Shown piece after piece: positions 17,259 through 26,886 of a stretch of DNA of 64,000 nt. The stretch lies in the NCBI GenBank assembly GCA_016720545.1, contig JADKKK010000003.1, positions 310,001-374,000 of the forward strand, in the 5' to 3' direction. Each line of letters opens with the position of its first letter. Within the stretch, counting starts at the first letter, position 1. The stretch comes from Myxococcales bacterium (GTDB lineage: Bacteria > Myxococcota_A > Polyangia > Polyangiales > Polyangiaceae). The translations under genes and the position numbers were made by a program. A model generated the notes under the pieces. That model did not search any database, was not told the DNA's origin, and was given only the letters and a program-made list of their open reading frames with translations.

Positions 17259-18360
17259 ATGAGCGCGGGGTCTCCGTTGGGGTGTGCGCTACGCGAGCAG
17301 CGTGACGCCCTCGGCTGTTCAGCCGAGCGACTCGCCGCGCTCTCCGAGCTGCCCGTCGACAGAGTGCTCGCCCTCGAGCAAGGCGCGCAGGCGACGACCC
17401 GTGAAATCGCGAAGCTGGCGTCAGCCCTCGCCGTGGATCCCGCCGCGCTGTGGCGAGGCGAGGTCAGCCTGCCTCGAACGACCGCGCGATTCCGTGCGCC
17501 GAGCGGCGTCGCGTCCTCGCGGAGGGCGACGCGCGGCTGCTCGCGCGGGCCGCAGAGGCGGGGCGCGTCCTCGCGCATCTGCGCTCGCTGCGCGGCGAGG
17601 AGGCGGCGTCCGTCGTGGCCCGGAGGAGGGTGTCCGGCGTCGCCGGGTGGCCCGAGCCCTGGGACCAGGGCTACCGGCTTGGCGCGAGGCTGCGAGCCGA
17701 CCTCGGGCCCGGCAAGGCGCCAATTCCTTCGGTGCAGCGCCGTCTCGGGGAGCACGGCGTGCACGTCGCCTGGAGCGCGTTCGAGAGCAGCGCCGTGATC
17801 GCGGCCAGTCTCTACGAGCACGGCGCGGCGCCCGTCATCCTGCTCAATACGAGGTCGCCGAGGGCGAGGGCGAGGCTCCACGCCGAGCTGTCCTGGCTCA
17901 GCGAGCTCTGCCATCCGTGGTCGACGGCGGCGAGACGGACCTGCTCACGCTCGTCTCCCGCGGCGTCGACGCGACCGAGGTCGAGCAACGGGCGAACGGC
18001 TTTGCCCCTAGCTTCATCGTGCCCGGAGGGTGGATATCGCCCCACACCACCGACGTCCGACAGCTCGCTCTCGACGTCGCCACGGAGTGGGGGCTGAGCT
18101 TCGAGGGCGCTCTCTGGCACTTGAAGAATGCGCAGCACATCGGGGCGAGGGATGTCGAAGAGGAGCTGCGGCGGGAGGCCGTCGTCATTCCAGAGGGTGC
18201 GTTCGAGGGCGACATCGAGCGCCGAGAGCCGGCGCATCTCCGTCTGGACGTGACGATCGGTCCCCTCGCATACGGGGCGCTCTCCGACGTGACACTCGGC
18301 GCCTTCGAGGCCGACATGATCTCCCGAGGTCGCGCCGTCGAGATCCTCGCGCTCGCATGA
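17259..18360 (+). CDS. XRE-type HTH regulator with ImmA/IrrE-like domain, frame broken
   Basis: Starts at the ATG at 17259 (a GGAGG lies 13 bases upstream; GTG at 17250 is an alternative). The N-terminal HTH reads LREQRDALGCSAERLAALSELPVDRVLALE and then a second helix pair. After a frame change near 17465 the protein continues with an ImmA/IrrE-type domain (VHVAWSAFESSAVIAASL, then VILLNT). At the place of the usual zinc motif HELCH the sequence reads SELCH, so the first His is replaced. Another frame change follows near 17920, then VVDGGETDLLTLVSRGVDATEVEQRANGFAPSF, typical of the C-terminal half. The stop overlaps the next gene (ATGA). It is probably a toxin-antitoxin-type regulator, now damaged. 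Confidence 0.6.
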
Positions 18361-18983
18361 CGTGGCTCGTCGACGACGGGCCCCTCGGCCTCCTCGCGCG
18401 CACGTGGGGACCGTCCTGGTCGTGGCCTCCCCGGGGAGAGGGGCGATCACCGTCGTGCGGGAGGGGGGTGGGGCCGACGGCGCAGCGAGTGACAAGTCGG
18501 GAGGCGGGACCAAGCTCCTCGCCATGTGCGCGCCGTCCAGTCTCCCGAGCGTCGCGGTGCACGACTCCCTGGTGGGACGAGGCCGCGGCAGTCCGCTACG
18601 GACACCTCCGGCCCAGGTAGGGCCTCGCAGGCGACGCGCGACCTCGGGCGAGGAGACGCCTCGATCGCGGGCCGCGCTCACGGAGTGCCCCAGGGAGGGC
18701 GACGCGGTGCTCGCCACGATGGACAAGCGCGCGGCCTACACGCCTGCGGCGAAGGCTCGCTGGGGCGAGTGGGGACCCCGTTCGACTTATGGGATCACCT
18801 GAGAGGGCCGGCGCTCGTGTCGCGCGCAGCCATCGAGCGCTCGCCGACCTCACCACGAAGCAGGATCACGGGCTCGCGGATGTGCCACTTACACAAGCGG
18901 TAGAGCGTCCGACCCACGCGAGGGGAATGGGCACCGCCGCGCCGCCGAGAGGCGGGCGCATGGCCCCGCGACGGGCGGGGTGA
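18357..18983 (+). CDS. PIN-like partner protein, heavily frame-broken
   Basis: Begins at an ATG overlapping the upstream regulator's stop. The sequence can be followed only by switching frames at least four times: MTWLVDDGPLGLLARTW, then SDKSGGGTKLLAMCA, then SLPSVAVHDS, AVRYGHL, ATRDLG, AALTECPREGDAVLATMDKRAAYT, TPFDLWDHLRG, and ADLTTKQDHGLADVPL. The N-terminal acidic strand and the late A-T-M-D-K-R-A segment resemble PIN-domain metal sites, which would make this the toxin of the pair. This is inference from motif order. The gene is not functional as written. Confidence 0.45.
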
Positions 18984-19020
18984 GGGGCTCGCGGGCGCGA
19001 CTCTCGCGGGCGGGGTGAGG
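18973..19020. repeat. Two copies of the GGGCGGGGTGAGG repeat core
   Basis: GGGCGGGGTGAGG occurs at 18973-18985 and again at 19008-19020, each followed by GGCTCGCGG or GCTCGCGG. The same core ends the palindromic repeat at 16339-16352 and is the complement of the unit at 10224-10308. The repeat has apparently inserted next to, or replaced, the 3' part of the DUF559 gene fragment. Confidence 0.7.
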
Positions 19021-19084
19021 GCTCGCGGCCCCCCACCGGACGGGAGCAGGGCCCACCAGGGCGCAGGCGAGAGAGCCCCCCCCC

Positions 19085-19180
19085 CGCACGGCTCGCGCGC
19101 AGCGCCTCCCAGAGGACCGTCTCCGATCGCGTCTGAGTCCTCCGCAGCTCCCGGGCTCGCTCCGTCATTCTCCGCGCCAT
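19085..19180 (-). pseudogene. DUF559 (Vsr-like endonuclease-fold) N-terminal fragment
   Basis: From an ATG at 19180: MARRMTERARELRRTQTRSE then TVLWEALRASR. This is the start of DUF559 proteins (an R-A-R-x-L-R-R-x-x-T-x-x-E-x-x-L-W pattern). The expected continuation, with its restriction-fold acidic residues, is absent; the frame enters the G/C-rich repeat instead. The fragment is probably a relic. It lies just downstream of hsdR on the same strand. Confidence 0.55.
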
Positions 19181-19207
19181 CGACCTCTCCCGTCACGCGC
19201 CCGTCAG

Positions 19208-22200
19208 CTATCCCACGTCCCGCCAAACCTCTTCCGCCAGCTCCCCCAGCAACATCTCGAGCTTCCCGTCGAACACCTTGTTCAGCCGCGCGAAGCCGCC
19301 GTCGGTCTTGAACTGTCCCGCATCCAGCGAGGCCTTGTCCACCACGGTCTCGAGCTTCACCTGCTTGGCGATGCGGTCGAGCCACTTGGCCTGGGGCTCG
19401 GTGAGCTTGTGGGCCTTCCGGAGCCGCGCCACCGCGCGATCCACACGCTCGCCGTAGGGCACGAGCGGTGAGCCGAGCGCGGCCTGGCGGATGTAGCCGA
19501 CGATGGTCGCGGCGACGTCCTCGTTCTTCTGCTCTTTCCATGCGGTCTGCACCGACTTTTCGCCGTAGCCCTCCTCGTCGAGCGCGAGCTTGAGCGCCTT
19601 CAGGTCCGCGCGCGTGAGATCGCGCGGGCGCTGCACCACGACCAGCAGCGCGGGGAGCTGGTTCATGTGGCGCGTGACGAAGTCGCGGAAGGACTCCAAG
19701 TAGTCGGCCGGCGGGCGACTCCCGTGTTTGCCGTAGCCGCGCGTCACCTCGCGGAGGCCGTCGGCGTGCTCGGACACGAGCACCTTGTACTCGCCGCCGC
19801 CCACCGTGCGGTCGAGGAACGGCGCGAGGGAGGGGTGGGCCCGCAGGTAGGCGGCCGCGTCGAGCAACGTGCCGTGCTTCAGGAGCTGCGTGAGCTCGCG
19901 GAGGTCCATGCCCGCCGCGCCCTGGAAGGGCTCCTGCGCGTCTCCTTGGAGCGCCCGCTTCTTGCGCTGGAGCTTGGCGAGGAGCTCCTCGAGCGACAGG
20001 CGCCGGTGCTCGTCGTTCTTCCCCTCAGGATCTCCTTCGTGAGCTGCTCGAAGGTCACCTTCGGATTGACCACGACCGGCTTCATGTCGGTCACGCTCTC
20101 GAGCGCGGCGTAGAGATCCACCGCGTCGAAGACGCGAAAGCGCTCCTTGCCTATCTCGGGGCACAGGCGCGTCGCGCGCCCCAGCATCTGCTCGTAGAGG
20201 ATGCGGCTCCGCACGCGGCGCAGAAAGACCAGGTTGGCGATCTTCGGCCGTCGATCCCCGTCGTGAGGAGATCGACCGTGACGGCGATGTTCGGGTGGCG
20301 CTCGTTCCGGCAGCGGCGAATGGCCTCGAGCGGCCGGTCGGTGGTCCCCGTGATCTTGAGCACCGCGTCGTCGTCGACCTCGCCGAACTTCTTCGTGAGC
20401 TCCCCCTTCAGCAGCGTGACGACCATGTCGGCGTGCTCGTCGGTGGCGCAGAAGACGAGGGTCTTCTCGTCCTCGCTCGGATCGATGTGGTTCTGGACGA
20501 GCTTCGGCGAGCACGACGCGGTTCCAGCCCCTCGGTGATGACGCGGCGGTTGAAGGCGTCGATCTCGAAGTCGACGTTCTCGGCGAGCTTCTCCTTGTGG
20601 AGCGTCTGCGCCTTGCGATCGAGGACGAGCACCTCCTCGTGGGCCTCGTAGTGAATGCCGTCGTGCGCCTGGTGCGTGACGATGCGAATGGGCGGCTCGT
20701 GGTCCACCAGGAAGCCGTCCACGACGGCCTCGCGGTAGCCGTAGGAGTACACCGGGGCGCCGAAGATTTCGCTCGTGTGGAGCGCGGGTGTGGCGGTGAG
20801 GCCGATCTTGGTGGCGTCGAAGTGGTCGAGCACGCGCCGGTACTTCGAGATGTAGTCGTCCTCGTCGCGAAACTCGAGATCACGCTCGGAGAGCTCGCGG
20901 TCGAGCAAATACCCTCGATGGCACTCGTCCACCACGACGCAGTCGTACTGGTCGACGGGCGGGATGTTGGCCTCGCTCGCGTCGTCGTGAGGGCCGAGCA
21001 CGCGCTTCACCATGGCCTGGATCGTGGCCAGCTGGAGCTTGGTCTCGCGGTCCGGCTTGAGATCGCCGAGCTCCTTCACGTCGAAGATGTCGGTGAAGGT
21101 CTGCAGGTTCTCGAGGCGGAGATCCTTGAGCGCGTCCCCGGTCTGGCGGCCGAGCGCGCTCCGGTCGACGAGGAAGAGCACGCGCCGGAAGCGCTTCGTC
21201 TTGAGCAGGCGATACACGAGGCCGATGCACGTGCGCGTCTTGCCGGTGCCGGTCGCCATGGCGAGGAGGAGCCTCACGCTGCCCCTCCTCGAGGCCCGCC
21301 TCGACGGCGAGGATGGCCTTCCGCTGGTACGCGCGGTCGATGTACGGCATCGGCTCGACCTGGAGCTTCGCGTGCGCTTCGTCGACGTCCTGGCGCAGGA
21401 GGTCGACGAGCCCGTCGGGCGTATACCAGCCCTCCAGGGCGGTCGGATGATTCTGGGGCCGGCGCGCGTCGAGAAACCAGATACCGCTCTTCGCGTGGAA
21501 CTGCCGGAGGTACGCGCGGCCGTTCGTGGCGAAGAGGAACGGCACTTTGTGCGCTCCCCACGGTGCCTCGGGGAGAGACTCGCCGCCCTTCACGAGGTAT
21601 CCCGCGGAGTACCGCTTGGCCTGGGGAATGACCCCCGACACGTCCTTGTGCTTGCGCTTCGCCTCCACCACGCCGACCACCTGGAGGCCGGCGAAGAGCA
21701 CGTAGTCGGCCCAGCCTTCCCGGCCGTCCACGCGCGTGGGCCACTCGGCGATCGCGAGGTTCTTGCCCTTCGTGGGGCGCGCCCCTCGCTCGAACGTGAG
21801 CCGTTGGGAGTCGGCCTCCCAGCCCGCCGCGCGGAGCTGATGGTCAATCAGCCGCCGCGTGGCGGCCTCGTCGAGCTGAATGTCCTCGCTCGCCTTGTGG
21901 GCGACGCCGATGGTCTGCGCGAGCGCGGCCGGAGGCATCGCGACCGCCGCGGCCTGGAGGGCCTCGAGCTCCTCCGCGAGCTTCTTGTTCTGGGCGAGGA
22001 GCGCGGCGCTCTTCTTCGCCTCGGCCTCGAGCTGCTCCTTCGCGAGCTCCTCCCAGATCGCCGCGTCGTCACGCGCCTTCTGCGCGCGCTGCTCGGCCGT
22101 CGTGCGCCCCGCGAGCTCGGCCTCGGCGGCCTCGCGCGCCTCCTCGATCGCCCGCTGGGCGGCCTCGAGATCCTTCGTGCGCGCGCGGACGTCGTCGCGC

Positions 22201-22674
22201 AGGCGCTGGATCTCGTCCTCGAGGGCGGCCTCGGGGGCGCTGCGGGGAGAGGGCGGCACGAACGGGCCCGGATCGAACTTGCGGTTGTTGCCGAAGCTCC
22301 GCTGAAACCAGACCCCAGCTCGCGCGCCATGCGGAGCTGGTGGAGCGCCTCGCCGTGGTCTCCCCGGCCCTCGTGCACCGCGGCGTTGCCGACCCGCCGG
22401 AGATCGTGAAAGAGCGAGCGCTGCGTGGCGCCGATGACGTTCCGCTCCCAGAGCCGATCGATGAGCTGCTGCTGCCCGTCCTGAGGCCCCACGAAGAGCC
22501 CGACCTTGGCCGCCGCGCGCTGCGCGAGCTGCTCACCGAACGCGCGGAGCTTGAAGAGCGTGACCGAGGATCCCCGCGAAGTGCTCCTCGGCCTGCGTCG
22601 CGAGCGCCACGAGCCGCGCGTCGTGGTGCGCGAGATAGGCGAAGTTGGGGTGCGGGCGGGCGGCGGGGAGGCAT
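19208..22674 (-). CDS. hsdR: Type I restriction endonuclease subunit R, frame broken
   Basis: About 1,150 residues if rejoined, from the ATG at 22674. The N-terminal part (SVTLFKLRAFGEQLAQRAAAKVG, LWERNVIGATQRSLFHDLRRVGN) is a DUF4145-like helical domain, followed by a long coiled coil and the HSDR nuclease domain (GREGWADYVLFAGLQVVGVVEAKRK, with Asp and Glu-x-Lys). The helicase motor has ATGTGKT (motif I), DECHRG (DEAD/DEAH motif II) and GLTATP (motif III), then an RATRLCPEIGKE-type motif VI. The end is an EcoEI_R_C-like domain finishing ELAEEVWRDVG. Frame changes lie near 22640, 22580, 22300, 21285, 20530, 20250 and 20020. It would translocate and cut DNA with HsdM/HsdS. Confidence 0.8.
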
Positions 22675-22965
22675 GGGCGGAACGTGGAGGATACACGGAT
22701 CGAGGGTAGGTTCCCAGGTGATCGGGCCAGTGTCCGACTCCCTCCACGGAGCGAGCGTCATTGACGAGTCGAGCGCGCGGATGCTTCGCGGGGCTCGAGG
22801 GGCGCCGGCACGCGGGGGCGCGGGTCGACGTGCGCACCGGCGTTGCCAAGCCAGCGCCAACCGGCGACGCTCGGCGTCGCGCTGCCCGACTGGGATCACC
22901 TCTACGAGGCGGCATCCGTTGAGCTCGTCGTCTCTGCGGACGCGAGGAACGTGACGCGGACATCT

Positions 22966-23964
22966 TTACCCCGACAGGACATCCTCCAGCGTCGCGGCGG
23001 TGAGCACCCGCTCCGCCCAGGTGTCGAGCGTGGCAGCGTCCGCGGCGTCGAGTCGCGCGTTCGCACCCTCGGGGAGCGCACCGAACCGGAGAGCGAGCTG
23101 CTTGCGCAACATGACACGTCGACCTTGGACCTCTCCGACGATGATTCCTCGTGCCTCTCCCTTTTGCATCAACTCTTCGCCTGCGGTCATGAGCGTCTCC
23201 TTCAAGCGTTCGTCCGGGAGCGCCCCACGAAGCTGTTCCAGTACGATCCGCGACTCCGCGGGGTGGACCATCATCACATAGCGCAGGACGGTGTCCAGCG
23301 CCGCCCTCCCGTGTGGCGCCATCATGACCTCGAGCGCCACGTCCGCCCACGCGCCCAGATGGCGCACGAGCTCCTCAGGGTCGCGCGCGCGGCGGAAGCA
23401 ATAGAGCACCAACCGGCCGAGCGCGGACATCGCGCGCGCGCGAAGCGTTTCGTCGGTCTCGGTGACGAGCTCGTCGAGCACGAAGCGATGGCGCAGCACG
23501 TGGGCGCCCGCGGCGAGGAGGGTCGCTTCGTCGAGATCGTACAGCTCCTCGAGCGAACGCGCCGCCGTCCAGCCAGCGTCGCCGTGGTGAAGGACGACAG
23601 GGACGAGCGCGGGGAGCACCGTCGCGCCGGGGTTCTCCTTCAGCCACGACTCCCAGATGCGAACGGCATAGACCACCAGCCGAAAGGGCATGAGCGGGTG
23701 CGGGGTGCTCTGATGCTCGTAAAGGAGATAGAGACGGGCCTCGCGACCCGAGAGCGACACGCGGAACAGAAGATCGGTGTGGCGGCTCTTGAGCTCGGCG
23801 TCCACGAACGAGCCAGGGACGGCCTCGAGCGTGTCCCAGGAGAACCGCGCCGCGAGCCCCTTCGGGAGCGCCGTGCGGAGCGCTCCCTCGGCGTGCCGCG
23901 GGTCCGCGAACGTGGACTTGAAGAGAGCGTCGTGGGGGTCGGGGGCACGTGCCCCGTATGGCAA
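22966..23964 (-). CDS. Rpn family recombination-promoting nuclease / putative transposase
   Basis: 332 residues, read from a TTG at 23964; no better start or clear ribosome-binding site is visible, so the N-terminus is tentative. The PD-(D/E)XK-type Rpn domain is recognisable: PDPHDALFKSTFADPRHAEGAL, then FVDAELKSRHTDLLFRVSLSGREARLYLLYEHQS (core Asp and Glu-x-Gln), MPFRLVVYAVRIWESWL and PVVLHHGDAGWTA. The C-terminal third (GEARGIIVGEVQGRRVMLRKQLALRFGALPEGANARLDAADAATLDTWAERVL) matches the DUF4351-type tail. Such proteins promote RecA-independent recombination. It sits at the edge of the accessory island, which is typical. Confidence 0.85.
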   Translation of the reverse strand: MPYGARAPDPHDALFKSTFADPRHAEGALRTALPKGLAARFSWDTLEAVPGSFVDAELKSRHTDLLFRVSLSGREARLYLLYEHQSTPHPLMPFRLVVYAVRIWESWLKENPGATVLPALVPVVLHHGDAGWTAARSLEELYDLDEATLLAAGAHVLRHRFVLDELVTETDETLRARAMSALGRLVLYCFRRARDPEELVRHLGAWADVALEVMMAPHGRAALDTVLRYVMMVHPAESRIVLEQLRGALPDERLKETLMTAGEELMQKGEARGIIVGEVQGRRVMLRKQLALRFGALPEGANARLDAADAATLDTWAERVLTAATLEDVLSG

Positions 23965-24592
23965 GTTCGATGCCAGCGCGAGCAGGCAGGAATCCTCGTG
24001 CGGCGTGGGGGCGCCGACTGTCCGGGACGGCTCATGGGGTGTCCTGGACGGCGCCCCATGCGCGGCCTCCCGGTCGAGGGAGGCGAGGTGATATCGTCAG
24101 CGCGTCAGAAGGGTCACGGACGACACGCCAGCGTCGATCCCAAGCTCGCGCGCCAGAGCGACCAGGCACGCGACGACTCGCCCACGGTTGACGCGCACAT
24201 AGCGTGTGCCGTTGGACCTGGAGCGCGGAGCAGGGCGCCGTCCATTCGCTTGCCCACGAATGCCGCGCGACGGCGCCGGATAAGAGTTGGGGGGGTTCCA
24301 CCCGGACGGTTTCCTACGTCACGGTCTCTTGCAGGCGCTGACGCCGTGCAGCGCCGTGCAGGCCACCTGGCACGGCGGCGGGGGAGTGGCGCCCGGCGTC
24401 GCAATTCTGCCGTGGAGCACGACGTGAGCCCGCGTTGCCCCCCGCTCCGCTTGCTGGGCGCCCAGGAGACCCCGGCGCCCCGACACCCACAACCCACCGC
24501 CGCCCTGAACGCCCGCCCCTCCCCACCGCCCACCACCACCCCCTTTTCTTCCCCCCGTCCCTTGCTCGCCGGCCCCCTTGAAGTAGGGTGAC
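23965..24592. other. Intergenic region, nothing recognised
   Basis: About 630 bases between the Rpn gene and the next lipoprotein gene. Frames through it are short or low-complexity and start nowhere convincing. A C/A-rich stretch lies at 24480-24560. The segment AGTAGGGTGAC immediately before 24593 probably serves as the next gene's ribosome-binding site. No RNA gene or repeat is visible. Confidence 0.45.
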
Positions 24593-26248
24593 GTGGGCGA
24601 AATCGCTCGAAAGGCACCCCATGAAGTCATCGTCTGGATCCTCGCGCGCGGGCTCTCGCTCTTTGCGTTCCCCGCGCTCCTCTCGCTCGGCGCTTGGCTC
24701 CCCGGCTGCTCGGCCACGATCGACGAGGGCACGCCCACCGCGACCGACGAGGACGACCTCACGAGCCTCACGGCGCGCTCCCGCGAGCTGCGGTTCGAGG
24801 GGCTCGTCTACGTCGAGGTGGGCGCGAGCGACGCGACCATCCTGAAGGCGGCGCGCGCGCAGAGCCAGTCGGCGTTCGGCGCGCTCCTCGCCCTCGAGAT
24901 CTCGGTCGAGAGCCGCGAGCTGAAGGACATCAGCCCGACCACCTTCAAGAAGCGCGAGGTCACGGTCTTCGACACCAACAACCCGGGCGACCGCGGCAAG
25001 GCCCAGCTCGAGGTGAAGTACCAGTACCGCGACAACGCGGTCGTCCCCACGGCGCTCTCGCGGCGCACGTCGCTGCCGCTCGCCGTCCTCGGCGGCGCGT
25101 TCGACACCGAGGCGAACCGCGCCACCATCGTGGCCGCGTGCACCAAGAACGACAAGGAGGCGCGCGACGACGCCGCCTCGGGCCTGCTCTGGTACGACTT
25201 CAACCCGAGCAAGGCCTCGTGCAAGGCCGCGATCACCGACGAGCAAGAGAAGGTCGACGCCGACCGCGCGAAGCTCGCCGACGCGCGCACGCAGGTGCCG
25301 CGATCGCAGCTCGACAGGCTCTATGTGCCGGCCACCATGAGCCTCGGCGCCGCGAAGACGACACGCGGCTCCACCTACCCCGAGTACGACAAGCTCTTCT
25401 CCCAGGGCGTCACGCCGGGCAAGCTCACGATCGGCGCGCTCACCGGTCGCCTCGCCCACGACCACGTCGAGGCCACCAAAGACGACGGCTACTATGAGTG
25501 GATGGACATGCTCGGCGTGGTGTTCGAGGCCCACCCGGGCTTCACCCTCACCAAGATCGATCCCCCGGAGGACATCACCACGGTGACCGTGGGCAACAAG
25601 CGCCTCGAGGGGCTCAAGTTCGCCGACGTCATCCAGTGGACGGTCTACGACATTGGCTACCCGAGCGGCCTCACCGCGGCCGAGAAGACCGAGCTGCGCG
25701 TCAAGATGGCCCAGAAGCTCGACAACCACTGGCTCACCTTCGACATGCCCACGAAGGTGTCGATCAACGGCGGCGCCGCGAAGGAATTCGGCATCGTCCT
25801 GAACACGAGCTTCGGCGCCGAGGAGGGGGCGACTCCCTACAAGCGCGCCATCAAGACCAGCGACGTGTTCGTGTTCAACGGCCACTCGTACATTGGCCGC
25901 GGCCCGCTCGACCCCGCGAACTTCCGCGCCAGCGACTTCCCCTCCACCTACCAGCTGCTCTTCATCGACAGCTGTGTATCCTACAACTATTACAACGAGG
26001 GGTATTTTCTCGTGAAGCCCGGCGGCACGAAGGTGCTCGACACGATCACGAACGGCATCGAGGCCCCCGAATACCAGAGCGGCATGGCCGAGGGGCAGCT
26101 CATCGCGAAGCTCATCGACGGCTCGATGCCGAGCTACCAGACCCTGCTGCGCGAGGCGAAGGCGACCGACCCCATGCGCGTCGTCGACGGCGAGGTCGAC
26201 AACACGTACAGCCCCACCCGCACCCCGATCAAGCTGGTGCGCCCGTGA
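24593..26248 (+). CDS. Lipoprotein with a clan CD-like cysteine peptidase signature
   Basis: 551 residues from the GTG at 24593, unbroken. A hydrophobic signal ends in a lipobox, LPGCSA. Residues 60-420 contain no motif I know. Near the end, VFVFNGHSYIGRG places His431 after a hydrophobic strand, and LLFIDSCVSYNYYNEGYFLVKPGGTKVLDTI places Cys461 after the next one, 30 residues later. That order and spacing (strand-His, spacer, strand-Cys) is what clan CD peptidases such as caspases, gingipains and clostripain show, though the usual HG and AC/SC neighbours are only partly kept. The stop overlaps the next gene's GTG (GTGA), so the two are coupled. Enzyme activity is inference. Confidence 0.65.
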   Translation: MGEIARKAPHEVIVWILARGLSLFAFPALLSLGAWLPGCSATIDEGTPTATDEDDLTSLTARSRELRFEGLVYVEVGASDATILKAARAQSQSAFGALLALEISVESRELKDISPTTFKKREVTVFDTNNPGDRGKAQLEVKYQYRDNAVVPTALSRRTSLPLAVLGGAFDTEANRATIVAACTKNDKEARDDAASGLLWYDFNPSKASCKAAITDEQEKVDADRAKLADARTQVPRSQLDRLYVPATMSLGAAKTTRGSTYPEYDKLFSQGVTPGKLTIGALTGRLAHDHVEATKDDGYYEWMDMLGVVFEAHPGFTLTKIDPPEDITTVTVGNKRLEGLKFADVIQWTVYDIGYPSGLTAAEKTELRVKMAQKLDNHWLTFDMPTKVSINGGAAKEFGIVLNTSFGAEEGATPYKRAIKTSDVFVFNGHSYIGRGPLDPANFRASDFPSTYQLLFIDSCVSYNYYNEGYFLVKPGGTKVLDTITNGIEAPEYQSGMAEGQLIAKLIDGSMPSYQTLLREAKATDPMRVVDGEVDNTYSPTRTPIKLVRP

Positions 26249-26631
26249 GCGGCGATGAGAAGGAGACCCCGGCGATCGCGCCGGCGCAGGCCGAGGCCGA
26301 CGAGGACCGCGCGGCCATCTTGGCGCGCAGGAGCCGCTTCGTGACCGCGGCGCTCGCGGGCCTGGCGGGCGCGTCGCTCGTGGCGGCGTGCAGCACCGAC
26401 TCGATGACCGGCGACGCCGGCTCGCCGGGGGACGCGTCGTCGGAGACGTCGCCTCAGCCGTGCCTCAGCGTCGCCATCGACGCGACCCCGCAGCCGTGCC
26501 TCACCCCGCTGCCCCCGGACGCCTCGCCCGACGCGAGACCGGACGCGAGGCCCGACGCGAGCCCCGACGCGACCCCGCAGCCGTGCCTCGCCCCGCTCCC
26601 GCCCGACGCGGGCGACGCGAGCGACCAGTAG
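26245..26631 (+). CDS. Small PQPCL-repeat protein, coupled to the upstream peptidase-like lipoprotein
   Basis: 128 residues from the GTG at 26245. A cytoplasm-like charged start (SGDEKETPAIAPAQAEADEDRAAILARRSRF) leads to a hydrophobic stretch VTAALAGLAGASLVAAC, giving a possible lipidation or processing point. The rest is low-complexity Asp/Pro/Ala/Ser with three copies of the pentapeptide PQPCL, each preceded by Thr, Ser or Ala and followed by Ser-Val or Thr/Ala-Pro-Leu-Pro-Pro-Asp. Apart from the Cys at the lipobox position, every cysteine lies in a PQPCL motif. Repeated short Cys motifs next to a peptidase-like protein could be a precursor-processor pair or simply a surface stalk; neither is shown. 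Confidence 0.65.
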   Translation: MSGDEKETPAIAPAQAEADEDRAAILARRSRFVTAALAGLAGASLVAACSTDSMTGDAGSPGDASSETSPQPCLSVAIDATPQPCLTPLPPDASPDARPDARPDASPDATPQPCLAPLPPDAGDASDQ

Positions 26632-26886
26632 CGACGCGCGCCGTCCGTCGAGCGGCGCGGGCTTCGGCGCTCCCGCGGTGGTCGGGCTCGGGCGGCAGGC
26701 GCACGAACAGCCTCTCAGCACCGCGTCGACACACGGGCCTGCGTGTAGAACGGATCGATCTCCCCGACCCACTCGGGAGGAGGCAAGGGACCACCGCCCG
26801 AGGCCGTCGAGCGAGGTCGCCCCCCCCGCTCGATCAGGCAGAGTTGCAGCTCCTCTTCGAGCCCTCAGGACGGCGAGCCCGCGCGC

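Noticed and set aside
22843..24591. A 582-residue plus-strand frame opposite the Rpn gene
   Set aside because: Arg/Glu/Val-rich shadow; the minus strand encodes a recognisable Rpn/DUF4351 protein.
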